Source: CBDAKK01 sp965196605 (GTDB taxonomy: Bacteria; Spirochaetota; Spirochaetia; WTKD01; G963693115). Taken from it: a stretch of DNA of 64,000 bases. Positions 1 through 8,667 of the stretch are shown here, piece after piece. The stretch spans positions 186,001 through 250,000 of the forward strand of contig CBDAKK010000008.1 of the NCBI GenBank assembly GCA_965196605.1, read 5' to 3'. Positions within the stretch are counted from its first letter, which is position 1; every line of letters starts with the position of its first letter. The position numbers were made by a program, and so were the translations under genes. The notes below the pieces were generated by a model. The model was not told the DNA's origin. It ran no database searches and saw only the letters and a list, made by a program, of their open reading frames with translations.

Positions 1-143
1 TCGTCAAGTTCTGCCCAGCCTTCTACAATAATAACCTTGGATTTGTACCAGTCTTGTGCATGGCTACTGCTAAGCCCTATGCTTGCGAACAAGAGCGCTG
101 CAAAAAGTACATGGGTATATAAGGATGGCTGTTTTTTATTCAT
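1..143 (-). CDS. Secreted protein of unknown function, N-terminal part only
   Basis: The reading frame starts at the ATG on the complement of 141-143 and runs off the left edge of the window, leaving 47 codons. The visible N-terminus has two lysines, a hydrophobic stretch (residues 11-24) and a small-residue run ending SSHAQ, so a Sec signal peptide cut near residue 29 is likely. There is no lipobox cysteine. The mature part begins DWYKSKVIIVEGWAELD. It lies 40 bp downstream of the rhomboid gene on the same strand and may be co-transcribed with it. I do not recognise the family. Confidence 0.6.
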   Translation of the reverse strand, partial: MNKKQPSLYTHVLFAALLFASIGLSSSHAQDWYKSKVIIVEGWAELD

Positions 144-183
144 AGTAAGTAATGTTAAGTATCGGCAGAATATCCCTCAGCCA

Positions 184-834
184 TTACCATTTATTCAGCA
201 GTCGTTTATATGGGTTGATGGAATGGCGTAGTAGCATGTATGCCCATGCCACTGCCATGCCGCCAAGGTGGGTTAAGTACGCAATGCCAGAGCCTATGCC
301 ACCTTGCAGGGAGATGAGTTGCAAGCCAATGTAAATGAGCATGAGTACGCGCGCGGTTACGGGGAAGATGCCAAATATGTAAATTTGCACGTTAGGGTAG
401 AGACAGGTAAAGGCAAGCATGACGCCAAAGACTGCGCCCGACGCACCAAGCAAGAAAACGCTCCATGCACCAAAGAGTACGTAGACTATCAGTGAAATAA
501 TGCCTGCGCCTATTCCGCATAAGAAATATAAGAACAGGAACTCGCTACTGCCCCATGAGCGTTCTAAGGGCATGCCAAAGAAGTATAAGCCGAGCATGTT
601 GAAGAGAATGTGCGAGAAGCTAGCGTGTGCAAACATGTAGCTGAACAAGGTCCAAATATAGCCCCTATTCAGTATCAAAAAGGGATTGAGAAATAACAAT
701 TCTTCTAGCAGTGGTGGCAGCAGCTGCTGGAGCACAAATACAGCGGCGGTAATGGCAATGAGCACGAGCACCACACTGCGCCTATAAAGCCTATAGGGTA
801 GTGGGTTTTTTATCCAATGTAGTATTTTGTTCAT
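184..834 (-). CDS. Rhomboid-family intramembrane serine protease
   Basis: This 216-residue polytopic membrane protein has about six hydrophobic segments. Rhomboid signatures are clear: HILFNMLGLYFFG in the second segment (about 75-87), the GASG motif with candidate nucleophile Ser132, and THLGG with candidate base His189. Rhomboids cleave transmembrane substrates within the bilayer; the substrate here is unknown. The start is supported by AAGGAG about 6 bases upstream of ATG. It follows the hisIE gene by 26 bp on the same strand, so it may be the distal gene of the histidine transcript, although nothing suggests a functional link. Catalytic residues look intact, so an active protease is expected. 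Confidence 0.88.
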   Translation of the reverse strand: MNKILHWIKNPLPYRLYRRSVVLVLIAITAAVFVLQQLLPPLLEELLFLNPFLILNRGYIWTLFSYMFAHASFSHILFNMLGLYFFGMPLERSWGSSEFLFLYFLCGIGAGIISLIVYVLFGAWSVFLLGASGAVFGVMLAFTCLYPNVQIYIFGIFPVTARVLMLIYIGLQLISLQGGIGSGIAYLTHLGGMAVAWAYMLLRHSINPYKRLLNKW

Positions 835-860
835 ACGTAGCTCCTTAGGTTCTTGAGTTG

Positions 861-1493
861 TTACTGCGCATGCCGTTGCTGCAAAACTTCAATGCATGCT
901 TGTAAGGGAGTCTCGCTATGTACCAAGAGTACCATAAGGTGATATAGGAGGTCTGCAACTTCTGAACTCAGTTCTTCTTGTGATTGCGCGAGTATAACTT
1001 CTATAACTTCTTCTCCAAGTTTTTTTTTAATTTTGCTGCTTCCTGAGGTAAAGAGATGCGTGGTATATGAGCCTTGAGGACGCGTGCGGTTGCGCTGTGC
1101 AACAATGTCGTAGAGTGTGTGTAAGAAGACCGCGTTGTGTTCATGCTTGTGTGCTTCAGCTGATTCAGACGCAGGGGTGGTTTCACGCCTAGGTACAGGA
1201 ATCGGGGCATGAGTGGGGAGTTCTGCTTCTTCAGGTTTGCAGGGCTCTTCGCGCTTGGTAGAAGGCTTGGGGTCTGTAGTATGGGCTACGTACCATGCGC
1301 CTGTACAAGAAACTGTTGTTATGGAAATGTGTGGATGTGCGGGAATAACGCGCTGGGTACTAGGGTGTACCTCCCACAGCATTTTGGTTTCAAGAGTTTT
1401 TTCAGCGGACTTTTCATGCGCAAGGGCTGCGTGTACTACTACACCTTCGCGCATTACTAGTAGCGGGAGTAGCGTCATTACCAGTCCATGCAC
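861..1493 (-). CDS. hisE: HisIE-like protein: intact phosphoribosyl-ATP pyrophosphatase, decayed cyclohydrolase half
   Basis: The C-terminal ~90 residues are a good HisE domain (NRTRPQGSYTTHLF, then KKLGEEVIEVILA and VADLLYHLMVLL), which hydrolyses PR-ATP to PR-AMP in histidine synthesis. Residues ~8-90 still align with HisI: LPLLVMREGVVVHAAL, the EKTLETK block, and STQRVI where family members have SRSRQALW. The HisI metal-binding block (family DCDxD) reads VSCTGAW, and the CHTG/SCF cysteine motifs are gone, so PR-AMP cyclohydrolase activity is unlikely. Residues 80-125 are a low-complexity linker. It overlaps hisA by 16 bp on the same strand. HisE identity is firm; HisI ancestry is an inference from alignment by eye. 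Confidence 0.82.
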   Translation of the reverse strand: MHGLVMTLLPLLVMREGVVVHAALAHEKSAEKTLETKMLWEVHPSTQRVIPAHPHISITTVSCTGAWYVAHTTDPKPSTKREEPCKPEEAELPTHAPIPVPRRETTPASESAEAHKHEHNAVFLHTLYDIVAQRNRTRPQGSYTTHLFTSGSSKIKKKLGEEVIEVILAQSQEELSSEVADLLYHLMVLLVHSETPLQACIEVLQQRHAQ

Positions 1494-2230
1494 GAACGCG
1501 GAGGGTATTTTTCAAATATGCTTTTCATGTCAACCTTGCCTTCGTAAATTGCCTTGCCCACAATGGTGCCGTACACATTCTCATGCGTGTTTTTCATAAT
1601 GGCGTCAATGTCTGCAAGTGATCCAATGCCGCCTGAAAGCACTACGGGCACCCGTGCCTTAGCGGCTATTTCGTTGCCTCGTTCCACGTCTGCGCCGTGG
1701 AGCATGCCATCGTTGTGAATGTTAGTGTATACAATGCTGCACAAGTCCAGTTTTTCTAGTTGATGTAAGAAATTGTCGGTGTCTATTTCGCTGTCTTTAA
1801 GCCAGCCTGCTACTTGTACCACACCATCTCGCTCATCAATGGAGGCAACAAATACTTTGCCAAAGGTGTGTATCCATTTTTGTACTCCAAAAAAGTCATT
1901 GACCAGCACCGTGCCTAAAATAAGCCTGTGTACTCCCATGGCGAGCAATGCCTTTACATCGCTTTCTGCGCGTATGCCGCCGCCAACTTCAATAACGCAA
2001 TCGCTCTTGGCAAGCTTTTGGCATATCTCTCGTATTATGCCGCGATTATTCCCCTTGCCAAAGGCTGCGTCTAAATCCACAATGTGTAGGCGTTTTGCTC
2101 CAAGTTCCACAAACTCCTGCGCAGTTTCCACGGGGTCACCGTCATATACTTGCTCTTGTTGGGGGTCTCCTTGAGTGAGACGTATACACCGCCCATAGCT
2201 TATGTCAATTGCTGGAATAACTGCTTTCAT
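1478..2230 (-). CDS. hisA: HisA, ProFAR isomerase
   Basis: This 250-residue TIM barrel interconverts ProFAR and PRFAR in histidine biosynthesis in the cytoplasm. Family marks are the opening IPAIDI with Asp9, VDLDAAFGKGNNR, EVGGGIR, LGTVLVND, the second catalytic region YTNIHNDGMLHG, and LSGGIGSLADI near the C-terminus, where phosphate binds. The length is normal for HisA. AAGGAG lies 6 bases before the ATG. Its 3' end overlaps hisIE by 16 bp, so the two are translationally coupled. Other his genes are not in the window, so the rest of the pathway lies elsewhere. Confidence 0.95.
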   Translation of the reverse strand: MKAVIPAIDISYGRCIRLTQGDPQQEQVYDGDPVETAQEFVELGAKRLHIVDLDAAFGKGNNRGIIREICQKLAKSDCVIEVGGGIRAESDVKALLAMGVHRLILGTVLVNDFFGVQKWIHTFGKVFVASIDERDGVVQVAGWLKDSEIDTDNFLHQLEKLDLCSIVYTNIHNDGMLHGADVERGNEIAAKARVPVVLSGGIGSLADIDAIMKNTHENVYGTIVGKAIYEGKVDMKSIFEKYPPRSCMDW

Positions 2231-2284
2231 AAAATCTCCTTGTGTTTCTTAACAGACGTAACGCACGCTCTAAGTTCTGTAGTA

Positions 2285-3541
2285 CTAGGACTCGTCCCAC
2301 ACAACAGTGCTAAAGTAGTCCTCTACTGTTTGCGCACGCCTTATAAGTTTTACCTCTCCATGTTCTTGTACCAACACCTCCGCTGAGCGTAACTTACCAT
2401 TGTAATTAAACCCCATGGCATGTCCATGCGCGCCTACATCGTGAATACACACAATGTCTCCAACCTGCAACTCAGGAAGCGCTCTATCAATTGCAAACTT
2501 GTCGTTGTTCTCACATAAGCCACCAACGACATCGTAGGTATGCGAGGCGTTTTGTTCTTCCTTGCCAAGCACCGAAATGTGGTGATACGCGCCGTACATG
2601 CCCGGACGCATAAGGTTTGCCATGCACGCATCAAGGCCAATGTAGTGCTTGTAGGTTTGCTTTGTGTGGAGGACGCGACTGAACAAGTAGCCATAAGGCC
2701 CCGTTATAACTCTGCCGTTTTCCATTTTAATTTCAAGGCTTCCAAGCCCCGCAGGTACAAGAGTACTTTCATACGCGCGGCGTATTCCATCGGAGACCTT
2801 GTGGTAGTCTACCGCTGTTTTGTGAGGCTCATAGGGAATGCCTATGCCGCCACCGAGGTTTATGAATTCCACGGCTATTCCGAGCCTTTGTTTTATTTCC
2901 ACTGCAAGGGCAAACATAAGCTCGGCAGTTTCTATAAAATAGGTTTCTTCCAGCTCATTTGATGCAACCATAATGTGTAGGCCAAAGCGCGTAATGCCAA
3001 GCTTCTGCGCTTTGGCATAGCCTTCAAATATCTGCTCACGCGTAAAGCCGTACTTGGCTTCTTCCGGCTTGCCTATAATGACATTGCCACTTTTCAAAGC
3101 GCCGGGATTATAGCGCATGGACAGCGGACGCTCACGCATGGTGGCAATGCCACATACTTCATCTAAAAAGTCTATGTCAGAAATATCGTCTAGGTTGATG
3201 ATAGCGCCGAGCTTATGGGCTTTTTGCATGTCTTTTGCGGGTGTATCGTTGGAGGTGAACATAATATCTTCACCCAAAACGCCCAGCTTTTCTGCAAGCA
3301 CCAGTTCGCTAAAAGAGCTACAGTCGAGTCCCATGCCTTCTTCACGCAAGAGTGAGATTACCGCAGGTGTAGGCGTTGCCTTAACTGCAAAGTAATTTTT
3401 AAAACGCGGAACCCACGCAAAGGCTTGTAAAAAAGCGCGCGCATTCTCTCGTATAGCGCGTTCGTCGTAGGCATACAAAGGCGTAGGAAACGCCTTGCAC
3501 AAGTCAGTTACTACTTGAGCTGAAAAGGGAATTTTCTTCAT
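2285..3541 (-). CDS. lysA: Diaminopimelate decarboxylase, LysA family
   Basis: This 418-residue fold-type III PLP enzyme decarboxylates meso-diaminopimelate to lysine. The PLP lysine is K54 in NYFAVKATPTP. The phosphate-binding loop INLGGGIGIPY, the substrate cysteine motif GGLCENNDKF and the C-terminal tyrosine region MGFNYNGKLRSAEVLV are present. The family normally has CESGD where this protein has CENND, a variant seen in diverged LysA groups, so a relative acting on a similar amino acid cannot be excluded. It sits 54 bp upstream of hisA on the same strand. The Shine-Dalgarno before the start is weak. Confidence 0.9.
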   Translation of the reverse strand: MKKIPFSAQVVTDLCKAFPTPLYAYDERAIRENARAFLQAFAWVPRFKNYFAVKATPTPAVISLLREEGMGLDCSSFSELVLAEKLGVLGEDIMFTSNDTPAKDMQKAHKLGAIINLDDISDIDFLDEVCGIATMRERPLSMRYNPGALKSGNVIIGKPEEAKYGFTREQIFEGYAKAQKLGITRFGLHIMVASNELEETYFIETAELMFALAVEIKQRLGIAVEFINLGGGIGIPYEPHKTAVDYHKVSDGIRRAYESTLVPAGLGSLEIKMENGRVITGPYGYLFSRVLHTKQTYKHYIGLDACMANLMRPGMYGAYHHISVLGKEEQNASHTYDVVGGLCENNDKFAIDRALPELQVGDIVCIHDVGAHGHAMGFNYNGKLRSAEVLVQEHGEVKLIRRAQTVEDYFSTVVWDES

Positions 3542-3662
3542 GTACTTACTAAGGGTACAAAACCTCTATGCTTTCGTCAATTAAAACGCAATACAGGGAA
3601 ATAGAGTGTAATGACATATGGTATTTCTCTTGTAAATACTGTGGTTCTTTGCTAATGTTCCT

Positions 3663-3800
3663 CTACCATTGCTGCAAAAATTCTAAATTTACAATATCGC
3701 GCTTGTAGAACTTCCAGCTTTCTAGCCCGTCTTTGACACTCCCGCGTGTGCCTTGCACTAGCGTCATAGATATAGATATGCGCGTTTTATTCAGCAAGAA
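3663..3800 (-). pseudogene. Possible C-terminal gene relic
   Basis: Reading the minus strand gives an open frame of about 45 codons ending at TAG (3663-3665), with ordinary-looking protein sequence such as SISMTLVQGTRGSVKDG and FYKRDIVNLEFLQQW. It has no convincing start or ribosome-binding site and is preceded closely by an in-frame stop. It could be the tail of a gene lost when the Bdr-like gene next to it arrived, or chance. The family is not recognised. Confidence 0.2.
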
Positions 3801-3804
3801 GCCA

Positions 3805-4302
3805 TTATCCTAGCTTTGAGAGTATAACTCCAAGTACAGCAAAAAGACCCGCAAACGCAATGCCTATAACCGCAATTGATATCCCCATTACAGCAAACAT
3901 ATTGCTAATGCGCTTGTCTGTCTTATCTATCATTGTTTTCATATCATCTATGCGTGCGTTAAGGCTTGTATCTAAGCTATCTATGCGTGCGTTAAGGCTT
4001 GTATCTAAGCTATCTATGCGTGCGTTAAGGCTTGTATCTAAGCTATCTATGCGTGCGTTAAGGCTTGTATCTAAGCTATCTATGCGTGCATTAGTACTCT
4101 TGATTTGCTCCGTGACAACATCTATGCGTGCATTGAGTCTGCCCTCTACCGCATCTATGTGTGCGTGTGTCTTTTCTATTTCATGCGTAAGTGTTGTTTT
4201 GAAATTGTCGAATTCCATATTTTGTACTTTTCCTGCAAGAAAGTCATATTGACTTGTTGGAGCATGTCCGTTGTCTTTTAATTCTTCTATGCGCGCTTCC
4301 AT
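3805..4302 (-). CDS. Bdr-like coiled-coil repeat protein with C-terminal membrane anchor
   Basis: This 165-residue protein has three parts: a charged head (1-45, containing SQYDFLAGKV), a coiled-coil middle built from 11-residue units (NARIDSLDTSL repeated four times almost exactly, with diverged units either side), and a hydrophobic anchor at about 138-163. The architecture matches Borrelia Bdr (direct-repeat) proteins, which have repeated KIDS-type units and a terminal membrane segment. That family link rests on pattern, not on a database match. No Shine-Dalgarno is visible; a TATAAT box ends 7 bases before ATG, suggesting a leaderless message. The function of this protein class is unknown. 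A relative lies at 40844-41157. Confidence 0.75.
   Translation of the reverse strand: MEARIEELKDNGHAPTSQYDFLAGKVQNMEFDNFKTTLTHEIEKTHAHIDAVEGRLNARIDVVTEQIKSTNARIDSLDTSLNARIDSLDTSLNARIDSLDTSLNARIDSLDTSLNARIDDMKTMIDKTDKRISNMFAVMGISIAVIGIAFAGLFAVLGVILSKLG
3950..4092 (-). repeat. Four exact 33-bp tandem repeats inside the Bdr-like gene
   Basis: The same 33-bp unit is repeated four times without visible differences (starts near 3950, 3983, 4016 and 4049). Each copy encodes one 11-residue coiled-coil unit. Because 33 is a multiple of three, gain or loss of copies keeps the frame and changes only the rod length. Confidence 0.9.
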
Positions 4303-4320
4303 GTCTTTTATTATATGCCC
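4303..4320 (-). promoter_or_regulatory. -10 box of the Bdr-like gene
   Basis: On the minus strand TATAAT (complement of 4310-4315) ends 7 bases before the ATG at 4302. A TTGTAG hexamer stands 18 bp further upstream. No ribosome-binding site fits between the box and the start codon. Confidence 0.5.
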
Positions 4321-6163
4321 TTTGCTTACAATGCTACAACTAGCTTTTATGCATTAGCCAATAGTAAAGAAGCAATGGCGACAGAGAGGTTACTTTCTAA
4401 GTGTAAGCAGTCTGCTCGCACGCCGTGTGTTTTGGTGCCGCGGTTTGAGGCGCGCAAAGGTGCCTTGCGTAGGTGGCGTTGCTTAAGCGCGTGGAGTGAC
4501 TTTGTATGTATAAGTAGCCTGCGTCCCGCAGTCTGTATTCCGCGCCGCGGCTTGGACGCACAAAGTTGCCTTGTGTATGTGGCGTTGCTTAAGCGCGTGA
4601 GGTTACTTTGTATGTATAAGCAGCCTGCTGGCGCGCCGTGTGTTTTGGCGCCGCGGTTTGGGCGCACAAAGTTGCCTTGTGTATGTGGCGTTGCTTAAAT
4701 GTGTGGAGTGACTTTGTAAGTATAAGTTGCCTGCGTCCCGCAGTCTGTATTCTGCGGCGCGGCTTGAGCGCGCAAAGGTGCCTTGTGTAGGTGGTGTTGC
4801 TTAAGCGCGTGAGGTTGCCTTGTGAGTACAAGTAGCCTGCGTCCCGCAGTCTGTATTCCGCGCCGCGGCTTGGACGCACAAAGTTGCCTTGTGTATGTGG
4901 CGTTGCTTAAACGCGTAAGGGTTACTTTGTGAGCACAAGCAGCCTGCTGGCGCGCGGTGTGTCTTGTGCGCCGCGGCTTGGGCGCACAAAGTTGTCTTGC
5001 GTAGGTGGTGTTGCTTAAGCGCGTGGAGTGACTTTGTAAGTATAAGTTGCCTGCGTCCCGCAGTCTGTATTCCGCGGCGCGGTTTGGGCGCGCTAAGTTA
5101 TTTTGCGTAGGTGCCGTTGCTTAAACGCATGAGGTTGCTTTGTGAGTGCAAGCAGCCTGCTGGCGCGCGGTGTGTCTTGTGCGCCGCGGCTTGGGCGCAC
5201 AAAGTTGTCTTGCGTAGGTGGTGTTGCTTAAGCGCGTGGAGTGACTTTGTAAGTATAAGTTGCCTGCGTCCCGCAGTCTGTATTCTGCGGCGCGGCTTGA
5301 GCGCGCAAAGGTGCCTTGTGTAGGTGGTGTTGCTTAAGCGCGTGAGGTTACTTTGTATGTATAAGCAGCCTGCTCGCGCGCAGTCTGTATTCCGCGGCGC
5401 GGTTTGAGGCGCGCAAAGGTGCCTTGCGTAGGTGGCGTTGCTTAAATGTGTGGAGTGACTTTGTAAGTATAAGTTGCCTGCGTCCCGCAGTCTGTATTCC
5501 GCGGCGCGGATTTAAGCGCGCTAAGTTGTCTTGCGTATGTGGCGTTGCTTAAGCGCGTGGAGTGACTTTGTGAGTGCAAGTAGTCTGCGCAAGCGCGCGG
5601 TGTGTTTTGGGCGGCGCGGCTTGAGGCGCGCTAAGTTGTCTTGCGTAGGTGGCGTTGCTTAAGCGCGTGAAGTTACTTTGTATGTATAAGTAGCCTGCGT
5701 CCCGCAGTCTGTATTCCGCGGCGCGGATTTAAGCGCGCTAAGTTGTCTTGCGTATGTGGCGTTGCTTAAGCGCGTGAGGTTACTTTGTATGTATAAGCAG
5801 CCTGCTAGCGCGCAGACTGTATTCCGCGGCGCGGCTTGAGCGCGCAAAGGTGCCTTGCGTAGGTCGCGGTGCTTAAGCGCGTGGAGTGACTTTGTGAGCG
5901 TAAGCAGTCTGCTCGCGCGCAGTCTGTATTCCGCGGCGCAGCTTGAGGCGCGCAAAGTAGCTTTGCGTAGGTGGCGTTGCTTAAACGCGTAAGGGTTACT
6001 TTGTGAGTACAAGCAGCCTGCTGGCGCGCCGTGTGTTTTTGGCGGCACGGCTTGAGGCGCGCAAAGTTGTCTTGTGTAGGTGGTGTTGCTTAAACGCGTA
6101 AGGTTGCTTTGCGAGTGCAAGCAGCTTGCGCTTACGCGCCGTGTGTCTTGGGGCACGGCTCGG

Positions 6164-6204
6164 GTTAAAGCAGTCATGAGCCTAGGGCTCATGTGTATAC
6201 TGGG
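6164..6204. repeat. Palindromic insert in the satellite, copy 1
   Basis: About 40 bp absent from ordinary units interrupts the array here. It holds a perfect hairpin, CATGAGCC-TAG-GGCTCATG (6175-6193). A nearly identical insert occurs at 7189-7230. Confidence 0.75.
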
Positions 6205-7188
6205 CGGCGCGGCGCGGGCGCGCAAAGTAGCTTTGCGTAGGTGGTGTTACTTAAGCGCGTTAAATTACTTTGTATGTATAAGTAGCCTGCGTCCCGCAGA
6301 CTGTATTCCGCGGCGCGGTTTGAGGCGCGCAAAGGTGCTTTGTGTAGGTCGCGGTGCTTAAACGCGTGGAGTGACTTTGTATGTATAAGTAGCCTGCGTC
6401 CCGCAGTCTGTATTTCGCGCCGCTGTTTGAGGCGCGCAAAGTTGCCTTGCGTAGGTGGCGTTGCTTAAATGTGTGAGGTTGCTTTGTGAGCGTAAGCAGC
6501 CTGCTAGCGCGCAGTCTGTATTCCGCGCCGCGGCTTGAGGCGCACAAAGTAGCTTTGCGTAGGTGGCGTTGCTTAAGCGCGTGAGGTTACTTTGTAAGTA
6601 TAAGTTGCCTGCGTCCCGCAGACTGTATTCCGCGCCGCGGTTTGAGGCGCGCAAAGGTGCCTTGCGTAGGTGGCGTTGCTTAAATGTGTGAGGTTGCTTT
6701 GTGAGCGTAAGCAGCCTGCTAGCGCGCAGTCTGTATTCCGCGCCGCGGTTTGAGGCGCGCAAAGTTGCCTTGCGTAGGTGGCGTTGCTTAAATGTGTGAG
6801 GTTGCTTTGTGAGCGTAAGCAGCCTGCTAGCGCGCAGACTGTATTCCGCGGCGCAGCTTGAGGCGCGCAAAGTAGCTTTGCGTAGGTGGCGTTGCTTAAA
6901 CGCGTAAGGGTTACTTTGTGAGTACAAGCAGCCTGCTGGCGCGCCGTGTGTTTTTGGCGGCACGGCTTGAGGCGCGCAAAGTTGTCTTGTGTAGGTGGTG
7001 TTGCTTAAACGCGTAAGGTTACTTTCTAAGTGTAAGCAGCCTACTGGCGCGCCGTGTGTTTTGGTGCCGTGGTTTGAGGCGCGCAAAGGTGCTTTGCGTA
7101 GGTCGCGGTGCTGTAGCACGTAAGGATTGCTTTGTGAGTACAAGCAGCCTGTTGGCGCGTCGTGTGTTTTTGGCGGCACGGCTTGGGA

Positions 7189-7230
7189 GTTAAAGCAGTC
7201 ATGAGCCTAGGGCTCATGTGTATATTGGGT
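7189..7230. repeat. Palindromic insert in the satellite, copy 2
   Basis: This is the second copy of the insert at 6164-6204, with the same CATGAGCC-TAG-GGCTCATG hairpin starting at 7200. Flanking bases differ slightly, so it has been copied or moved within the array. Confidence 0.75.
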
Positions 7231-7374
7231 GGCGCCGCTTGGAGCGCGAGGTTTGCTTAAACGCGTGAAGTTACTTTGTATGTATAAGTAGCCTGCGTCC
7301 CGCAGTCTGTATTCCGCGCCGCGGCTTGAGGCGCGCAAAGTAGCTTGCGCTAGCCCCATCTGTGTAGCATGCCC

Positions 7375-8646
7375 TTAACTTATTTTTTCAATGTCAGCGC
7401 CAAGTCCGCGCAGGCGTTGCGTGAGGTTTTCGTAGCCGCGTTCTATTTCGTAGGTGTTGTCTATAACGCTTGTGCCTTCGGCGCAGAGCGCGGCTAGCAC
7501 CATGGCCATGCCTGCACGTACGTCAGGTGAAGAGAGCTGCGAGCCTATCAGGGTGCTGGGTCCTTGCACCAAGGCGCGGTGTGGGTCACACAGTATTATA
7601 CGCGCGCCCATGCCTATGAGTTTGTCTGTAAAAAAGAGGCGCGACTCGAACATCTTCTCATGTATGAGTACGCTGCCGTGGACTTGCGTTGCCACCACGA
7701 GAATGATGCTTGTTAGGTCAGGGGGAAAGCCCGGCCATGGCGCGTCTGCAATGGTGGGAATAGCGCCGCCGAGGTCGGGGACCACGGTGTTTTTTTGCTT
7801 TTTCGGTACTACTACGGTATCCCCCTCATAATGCCACCGTATGCCTAGTTTACCAAATTGTAGTTCGCTTATCTTCATGTGTCGTGGTTCGGCGTGTGTA
7901 ATGGCAATTTCGCTTTTGGTAACGCTTGCAAGTCCTATGAGCGATCCTACTTCCATAAAATCGGGGCCTATGGTAAAGTCTGTCCCGTGCAGTTTTTCCA
8001 CACCTCTAATGTGTAAAATGTTTGAGCCTATGCCCGCAATGTCCGCGCCCATGCTCACCAACATATTGCACAAGTCCTGTACATGCGGCTCACAGGCAGC
8101 GTTTTCTATAACGGTGTGGCCATTAGCAAGCACGGCCGCCATTATGGTGTTCTCCGTTGCGGTTACCGAGGCCTCGTCTTGAAAAATGTGCGTGCCTTTC
8201 AACTCTTGTGCCTCAATGCTAAACGAATGGTCAATGGTAAATTTTGCACCAAGCGCAGAGAGTGAGGCAATGTGTGTATCTAAACGCCGTCTGCCTATTA
8301 CGTCTCCACCCGGTGGAAAAATGACAACTTGCTTACAGCGTGCAAGCATGGGGCCTGCAAACAAAATGGAGGCACGTATCTTGCTAGAAAGCTCGTTTGG
8401 CACATGGGTGTTTTGTATTGAGGACGCCTTAATTTTGTAGCTGTGCTTGTCTTTTGAAACCGAGGCACCGAGGTGTTCTAAAATATTCACCATAATAGCC
8501 ACGTCTTGTAATCGAGGGATGTTGTGTAAAACTACTTCTTCGTCGGTGAGCAATGCGGCAGCCAAACACGGCAGCGCGGCATTCTTGTTGCCAAGCGCCT
8601 TTATTTCGCCGCGCAGCGTAGAGCCCCCTTGTATCTTATAACGCAT
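7375..8646 (-). CDS. murA: UDP-GlcNAc enolpyruvyltransferase MurA, Asp115 type
   Basis: This 423-residue protein matches MurA length and catalyses the first committed step of peptidoglycan synthesis (PEP plus UDP-GlcNAc). The opening GGSTLRGEIKALGNKNAALP carries the conserved Lys-Asn pair (K21, N22). The mobile loop PPGGDVIGRRRLD has Asp115 where most bacteria have the catalytic cysteine that fosfomycin alkylates. The same substitution is known in Borrelia, Chlamydia and Mycobacterium and gives intrinsic fosfomycin resistance. The rest of the fold is present: RASILFAGP, TATENTIMAA, DAPWPGFPPDLTS and DVRAGMAMVLAAL. It lies between the satellite and the HAD gene and is probably first in its transcript. 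Confidence 0.95.
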   Translation of the reverse strand: MRYKIQGGSTLRGEIKALGNKNAALPCLAAALLTDEEVVLHNIPRLQDVAIMVNILEHLGASVSKDKHSYKIKASSIQNTHVPNELSSKIRASILFAGPMLARCKQVVIFPPGGDVIGRRRLDTHIASLSALGAKFTIDHSFSIEAQELKGTHIFQDEASVTATENTIMAAVLANGHTVIENAACEPHVQDLCNMLVSMGADIAGIGSNILHIRGVEKLHGTDFTIGPDFMEVGSLIGLASVTKSEIAITHAEPRHMKISELQFGKLGIRWHYEGDTVVVPKKQKNTVVPDLGGAIPTIADAPWPGFPPDLTSIILVVATQVHGSVLIHEKMFESRLFFTDKLIGMGARIILCDPHRALVQGPSTLIGSQLSSPDVRAGMAMVLAALCAEGTSVIDNTYEIERGYENLTQRLRGLGADIEKIS

Positions 8647-8667
8647 AGCTTCTATTCTACTGTATTT

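Larger units (their letters stand above)
4375..7350. repeat. 3-kb satellite of about 28 tandem copies of a ~106-bp unit
   Basis: The motif GCTTAAGCGC and its variants recur at 4481, 4587, 4693, 4799, 4905 and 5013, a spacing of 106 bp (occasionally 105-108), and this continues to about 7350. Each unit carries short hairpins, for example CTGCG-TCC-CGCAG and CGCAAAG-TAG-CTTTGCG, plus CG-rich palindromes such as GGCGCGCC. Units are mosaics in which alternative versions of each sub-segment are combined differently. Long minus-strand open frames (for example 6358-7179) arise only because some units are 105 bp long. The 106-bp period would shift frame and there are no starts with ribosome-binding sites, so I do not call them genes. 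The array is richer in GC than its flanks and lies between the Bdr-like gene and murA. Confidence 0.9.

Noticed and set aside
1213..1599. 128-codon plus-strand frame opposite hisIE
   Set aside because: It is antisense to recognisable HisE and HisA coding sequence and has no ribosome-binding site.
3860..4252. Plus-strand frame of 130 codons with LRLVSKLSMRA repeats
   Set aside because: It is the complement of the exact 33-bp repeats of the Bdr-like gene; the minus-strand frame has the coiled-coil and membrane-anchor design.
4347..7179. Several minus- and plus-strand open frames of 70-273 codons in the satellite region
   Set aside because: They arise from the repeated unit; the period of 106 bp shifts frame between units, there are no ribosome-binding sites, and the peptides are Arg/Ser/Gln-rich repeats with no fold.
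4375..7350. CRISPR array
   Set aside because: Whole units are related to each other; there are no short identical repeats separated by unique spacers, and no cas genes nearby.
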